DNA of 64,000 nucleotides from positions 8,184,001 through 8,248,000 of the forward strand of contig NZ_CP137734.1 of the NCBI RefSeq assembly GCF_033406955.1, read 5' to 3'. How positions within the stretch are numbered: the stretch's first letter is position 1; each line of letters opens with the position of its first letter. The notes beneath the pieces were generated by a model, which made no database searches, was not told the origin of the DNA, and saw nothing but the letters and a program-made list of their open reading frames with translations. The stretch is from Streptomyces violaceoruber. Lineage in GTDB: Bacteria; Actinomycetota; Actinomycetes; Streptomycetales; Streptomycetaceae. Of this stretch, positions 60,467 to 64,000 are shown piece after piece. A program made the translations under genes and the position numbers.

Positions 60467-61942
60467 TCAGTACGCCCCCTGTCCGTGGACCACCGCACGC
60501 AGCGTCTTCCACAGGATCACCGTGTCCAGGGCGAGCGACCAGTCCTCCACGTACCGCAGGTCCAGCCGGACGGCCTCCTCCCACGGCAGGTCGCTGCGTC
60601 CGCTGATCTGCCACAGACCGGTGAGGCCGGGCTTGACCAGCAGCCGTCTTCGGATGTCCGGGCCGTAGGCGGCGGACTCCTCGGGCAGCGGCGGCCGCGG
60701 TCCCACGAGCGACATCGATCCGGCGAGCACGTTGAGGAGCTGCGGCAGTTCGTCGACCGAGTACCGGCGCAGCACCGCCCCGACCCGGGTGACCCGCGGG
60801 TCCCGGCGGAGCTTGAACAGCAGGCCCGCGCCCTCGTTGCGGTCGGCCAGCGCGGCACGTGCCCCGTCGGCCCCCGCGACCATGGTGCGGAACTTGAGGA
60901 TGGTGAACTCGCGGCCGTCCTTGCCGACCCGGCGCTGGCGGTAGAACGCCCCGCCCCTGCTGTCCACCAGGACCAGCAGCGCGACGAACAGCATCAGGGG
61001 CGCGAACAGTGTGAGCAGGACGGCCGCGCCCAACCGGTCGACGACCGCCTTGACCGCGCGGCGGCCCCCGGTGAAGGTCGGCATGCTGACCCGCAGCAGC
61101 GGGATACCGAGCACCGCGTCGACGTGCAGCCGCGGGCCGGCCACCTCCATCAGGACGGGAGCGACGACCATCTCGGCGTCGCTGCCCTCCAGGTTCCAGG
61201 CCAGTCGTTGCAGGCGGTGCGGTGACCAGTGCGGGTCCGGGGTGACCGCGACCACCCGGTAGCCGTCGCGGCGGACGTGGTGGGCGACGTGCTCCAGTGG
61301 GCCGACGACCGGCACTCCGTCCAGTTGGCCGCCCTCGAGCCCGTCGTCCGTCGTGCACACCGCGTCCACCCGCCAGCCGAGGTGCGGGAACCGCCGGGTC
61401 CGGGCGATCAGATCGCGCACCGTGGCCGGACTTCCGGCCGCGAGCACGGGTCTGAGGCAGCGCCCCTGCTTGCGCTGTCTGTGCAGCCGGACGCGCAGCG
61501 CATAGCGCGCGACCATGATGAAGATCGCGATTGCGGGAACGGCGACGAAGATCCAGAGTTTGATGTTGCGCGAGGTGAGGGCGATTCCGCCGAGCGCCAG
61601 CACGACGGTCGCCATGAACAGTGAGCGGCCGAGCCGACGGAATTCCTCGGCGCCCTGGCCGAGCACGGCCGGTGACCACGACCGGCTCACCGCGAGGGCG
61701 CCCAGCACCAGCAGCCAGGTGCCGAACGCGAGAATTCCCCATTTCTCGTGCCAGTTGGCCGCGTCCCGGACCCCGAAGAAATTGCCGATGCCCGCCACCA
61801 CGACGGCGGTGGTCACGGTATCGCTGGTGATCACGGTACGGCGGTACCGCTGCTCCCAGTCGCTCGTGAGCCGGCTGGTCGCCCCGTCCGCCAACTGTCC
61901 GCGCGCAGACGGAAACGCGCTGACCAATCCCCCTTGCCGCAC
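60467..61942 (-). CDS. Polyprenyl glycosylphosphotransferase (initiating sugar transferase)
   Basis: 491 residues. Four N-terminal membrane helices (about 40-150), a central cytosolic domain, a fifth helix at about 305-330, and a C-terminal bacterial sugar-transferase domain with FYRQRRVGKDGREFTILKFRTM, DELPQLLNVLAGSMSLVGPRPP and PGLTGLWQISGRSDLPWEEAVRLDLRYVEDWSL. Transfers sugar-1-phosphate to undecaprenyl phosphate, starting repeat-unit synthesis. First gene of the operon. GTG at 61942 and TTG at 61924 are both possible starts. Confidence 0.9.
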   Translation of the reverse strand: MRQGGLVSAFPSARGQLADGATSRLTSDWEQRYRRTVITSDTVTTAVVVAGIGNFFGVRDAANWHEKWGILAFGTWLLVLGALAVSRSWSPAVLGQGAEEFRRLGRSLFMATVVLALGGIALTSRNIKLWIFVAVPAIAIFIMVARYALRVRLHRQRKQGRCLRPVLAAGSPATVRDLIARTRRFPHLGWRVDAVCTTDDGLEGGQLDGVPVVGPLEHVAHHVRRDGYRVVAVTPDPHWSPHRLQRLAWNLEGSDAEMVVAPVLMEVAGPRLHVDAVLGIPLLRVSMPTFTGGRRAVKAVVDRLGAAVLLTLFAPLMLFVALLVLVDSRGGAFYRQRRVGKDGREFTILKFRTMVAGADGARAALADRNEGAGLLFKLRRDPRVTRVGAVLRRYSVDELPQLLNVLAGSMSLVGPRPPLPEESAAYGPDIRRRLLVKPGLTGLWQISGRSDLPWEEAVRLDLRYVEDWSLALDTVILWKTLRAVVHGQGAY

Positions 61943-62422
61943 AGAACCCCCCAGGTTCCCAGTGGTTCGACGTATTCGCCTAGCACTGTTCCTCCCCCTC
62001 GGGAGGCCCCCGCCTCCCGCGCCGCGCTGTTCCTCCCCACGGACGGCCCCCCGGCCTGTCCGCGCACAACGTTCCGGCTATGTCACATCAATACGAGCAA
62101 TGCACAGTGACAGCAGCAGACCCCCCCCTGCCCCCGACCTAAAGATCATTACCGGTCGCCCCGTGCCTGAACGGCTGAAGCACGGTCAATCTAGACCATC
62201 GGGGCCACTGTGTAGAGGGGATGTGTGTAATTCGTGCTCACGCTTTGGGAGTTGATCAAGCAACCTGTGAATGTCCACCGATGTCTTCGCGCCACCGCGT
62301 AATGCGAAGTGCCGAGTTCGACGGCCATTCTTCCGCTTCGGACGCGGGCCCGCACCGATGGTTCACGCCATGTGGGGGTCGAGTGCCCGGTCCCCGGCTC
62401 CGCCTGTGACGTCACCGCCGGT
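61943..62422. other. Intergenic region upstream of the polysaccharide operon
   Basis: 480 bp without a convincing gene. It contains the leader repeats described separately (61986-62038), a long-spaced TGTCAC/GTGACA inverted repeat (62081-62086 and 62107-62112), and a CCGTGC/GCACGG hairpin (62161-62166 and 62180-62185) that may be the terminator for the ankyrin gene. The promoter of the 27.7-kb operon must be here. 62200-62420 shows no recognisable feature. Confidence 0.5.
61986..62038 (-). promoter_or_regulatory. Leader with direct repeats flanking a hairpin
   Basis: CTGTTCCTCCCC appears at 61986-61997 and 62027-62038 (plus strand; on the transcript GGGGAGGAACAG). Between them is a hairpin, GGGAGGC-CCCC-GCCTCCC (62001-62018). 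The repeats hold ribosome-binding-site-like GGAGG and could base-pair with alternatives in the leader. Position 45-100 bases ahead of the first start suggests post-transcriptional control of the operon. Confidence 0.45.
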
Positions 62423-62818
62423 TCAGGTCGCGAGCAGGTGTTCCCGGCCGAACATGGCCGCCGCGGCCCGCGCGGTCGGCGTTCCGGAGTCCAGGTCCGC
62501 GCCGGCCTGACGCAGTACCGCTACGACGTCGTCGGCGCCTTTGAACAGGGCGCCGGCGATGGGGGACTGGTCGCGGTCGTTGCGGAGGTCCGGGTCGGCG
62601 CCGTGCCGGATCAGGGTCCGCACGGTGTCGGCGTGACCGTGGTAGGCGGCGAGCATGAGGAGGGAGTTGCCCGCGGGGTCCCGTACATCGACCGGCAGCC
62701 CGTGCTGTACGAACTCCACCAGTTGCTCGGTGCCGCCCTCGCGGGCCAGATCCATGGCGATGGCGACCACGCGCTCCGTCTGCTCGGGAGTCAGTCCACC
62801 GCTGTTGTGCATGTCCAT
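62423..62818 (-). CDS. Ankyrin-repeat protein
   Basis: 131 residues with about three ankyrin repeats (VDVRDPAGNSLLMLAAYHGHADTVRTLIRHGADPDLRNDRDQSP). No signal peptide. Lies downstream of catalase on the same strand; ankyrin genes beside catalase are known in Pseudomonas (katB-ankB) and Streptomyces, and the AnkB protein supports catalase activity there. ATG 62818 has GGAG upstream; the alternative ATG is six bases later. Confidence 0.85.
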   Translation of the reverse strand: MDMHNSGGLTPEQTERVVAIAMDLAREGGTEQLVEFVQHGLPVDVRDPAGNSLLMLAAYHGHADTVRTLIRHGADPDLRNDRDQSPIAGALFKGADDVVAVLRQAGADLDSGTPTARAAAAMFGREHLLAT

Positions 62819-62843
62819 GAAGTAGTTCTCCGTGGCGGTACGC

Positions 62844-62886
62844 CCGCACCGGCGCGGGCACCTCCGAGGTGCCCGCGCCGGTGCGG
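62844..62886. terminator. Perfect 21-bp inverted repeat between catalase and ankyrin genes
   Basis: Left arm 62844-62864 and right arm 62866-62886 are perfect complements around one central base, giving an extremely stable GC-rich hairpin. It lies 35 bp after the catalase stop and 25 bp before the ankyrin start. It may terminate catalase transcription or attenuate read-through into the ankyrin gene, or protect the catalase mRNA 3' end. Confidence 0.8.
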
Positions 62887-62921
62887 TGCGGATGTACCGC
62901 GTGTGTCGCTGACCGGCCGGA

Positions 62922-64000
62922 TCAGAGGTTGCCGGCGGCCAGGGCCTCGATCGCCTTGCGGACGCCCGCGCCGTAGGCCGGGTCGGCCTGGGTGCAGTTG
63001 CCGATGTGGCGCTCGATGGTCTGCGCCGAGGCGCCGTCGATGGCGCGTGCCGTGTTCTCGAACAGAACCTGCTGCTGCTCCGGGCTCATCTGCCGGAACA
63101 GGTTGCCGGGCTGCTCGAAGTAGTTGTCGTCGTCCTCGCGGTAGTTGAACCGGTCGGCGACGGCGCCCACGGCCTGGGCCGGGTCGCGGTAGGCCGGCTG
63201 CTCCTGCCAGCGGCCGTAGGAGTTGGGCTCGATGCCCGGGGTGGCTCCCTGGTTGCCGTCGACGCGCATGGCGCCGTCGCGGTGGTAGGAGTTCACGGGG
63301 TTCTTCGGGGCGTTGACCGGGATCTGGTGGTGGTTGACGCCGAGGCGGTAGCGCTGGGCGTCGCCGTAGGAGAAGAGGCGGCCCTGCAGCATCCGGTCGG
63401 GGGAGAAGCTGATGCCCGGGACCACGTTGGCCGGGCTGAAGGCGGCCTGCTCCACGTCCGCGAAGTAGTTGTCGGGGTTGCGGTTGAGCTCCCACTCGCC
63501 GACCTCGATCAGCGGGTAGTCCTTCTTCGACCAGACCTTGGTGAGGTCGAAGGGGTGGAAGCGGTAGTTCTCCGCGTCGGCCTCCGGCATGACCTGGATG
63601 AACAGCTTCCACTTCGGGAAGTCGCCGTCCTCGATCGCGTCGAAGAGGTCGCGCTGGTGGGACTCGCGGTCCTTGCCGACCAGGGCCTCGGCCTCGGCGT
63701 CGGTGAGGTTCTTGATGCCCTGCTGGGTGCGGTGGTGGAACTTGACCCAGAACCGCTCGCCCTCGGCGTTGATCAGGCTGTACGTGTGCGAGCCGAACCC
63801 GTGCATGTGCCGGTAGGAGGCCGGGATGCCGCGGTCCGACATCACGATCGTGACCTGGTGCAGGGCCTCGGGGAGGTTGGTCCAGAAGTCCCAGTTGTTC
63901 TCGGCGTTGCGCAGGTTGGTGCGCGGGTCGCGCTTCACCGCGTGGTTGAGGTCCGGGAACTTCAGCGGGTCGCGGAAGAAGAAGACCGGGGTGTTGTTGC
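62922..64000 (-). CDS. katA: Haem catalase (clade 3 type), C-terminal part
   Basis: About 359 residues visible; the N-terminus lies beyond the window end, the reading frame continuing to 64000. Typical motifs: NNTPVFFFRDPLKFPDLNHA, HMHGFGSHTYSLIN, FHHRTQQG, and RLFSYGDAQRYRLG with the proximal haem tyrosine. The distal His and Asn-motif halves are partly outside. Decomposes hydrogen peroxide in the cytosol. Likely under OxyR/CatR-type control, whose site is not in view. Confidence 0.95.
   Translation of the reverse strand, partial: NNTPVFFFRDPLKFPDLNHAVKRDPRTNLRNAENNWDFWTNLPEALHQVTIVMSDRGIPASYRHMHGFGSHTYSLINAEGERFWVKFHHRTQQGIKNLTDAEAEALVGKDRESHQRDLFDAIEDGDFPKWKLFIQVMPEADAENYRFHPFDLTKVWSKKDYPLIEVGEWELNRNPDNYFADVEQAAFSPANVVPGISFSPDRMLQGRLFSYGDAQRYRLGVNHHQIPVNAPKNPVNSYHRDGAMRVDGNQGATPGIEPNSYGRWQEQPAYRDPAQAVGAVADRFNYREDDDNYFEQPGNLFRQMSPEQQQVLFENTARAIDGASAQTIERHIGNCTQADPAYGAGVRKAIEALAAGNL

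Noticed and set aside
61831..62067. Leader open frame of 78 codons upstream of the initiating transferase
   Set aside because: It overlaps the transferase gene and the hairpin, has no ribosome binding site at its first codon and no recognisable sequence. A shorter leader peptide cannot be excluded.

Overview
This is a 64 kb piece of a high-GC actinomycete chromosome, almost certainly Streptomyces or a close relative. The reasons are a very strong G/C bias at third codon positions, many GTG and TTG starts, a SapA-like spore-associated protein, an ECF41 (SigJ-type) sigma factor, a CGNR regulator, several TetR/MerR gene pairs and a Zur-type zinc-independent ribosomal protein L32. I saw no tRNA, rRNA, CRISPR array, prophage or insertion sequence.

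Region 1 (1-34.2 kb) is ordinary Streptomyces accessory chromosome made of short, locally regulated units. In order these are: the end of a DUF2891 gene; rpmF (zinc-free L32) with a Zur-like box; a malX-malY PTS/beta-lyase pair with a TrmB/LuxR-like regulator; a large secreted subtilase divergent from a secreted SGNH hydrolase; a TetR/aldo-keto reductase pair and a TetR/alpha-beta-hydrolase pair, each with visible palindromic operators; a PmoA-like protein; an MMPL exporter followed by a two-component system; several small enzymes and membrane proteins; an ECF41 sigma factor; a GPP34 protein; a degenerate Doc-type toxin-antitoxin pair; an extra NAD kinase; a SapA-like protein; a MerR/HEAT operon with a classical MerR operator; and HAD, CGNR and PAP2 genes.

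Region 2 (34.3-61.9 kb) is the main feature: 21 consecutive minus-strand genes, mostly joined by 4-bp start/stop overlaps, encoding a Wzx/Wzy-type cell-surface polysaccharide. It starts at 61,942 with the initiating phosphoglycosyltransferase. It then has an AlgD-like nucleotide-sugar dehydrogenase, glycosyltransferases, two Wzz-like co-polymerases, an AsnB-type amidotransferase, a two-domain oxidoreductase, a heparinase-like lyase, a beta-helix lipoprotein, a polymerase/ligase-like membrane protein and a flippase. Late genes supply sugar modification: C-methyltransferase, glucose-1-phosphate cytidylyltransferase, PIG-L deacetylase, SDR, DUF4910, pyruvyl transferase, RmlC-like epimerase and a GSA-type aminotransferase. 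Taken together, the genes predict an acidic, possibly amidated and pyruvylated exopolysaccharide carrying an unusual branched or amino sugar. The five-gene module at 39.6-44.6 kb and the two Wzz proteins with degenerate kinase-like tails are the best candidates for something undescribed.

Region 3 (62-64 kb) holds the promoter/leader area of the polysaccharide operon, an ankyrin-repeat gene, and the 3' part of a catalase gene cut by the window end. A perfect 21-bp inverted repeat lies between catalase and the ankyrin gene.
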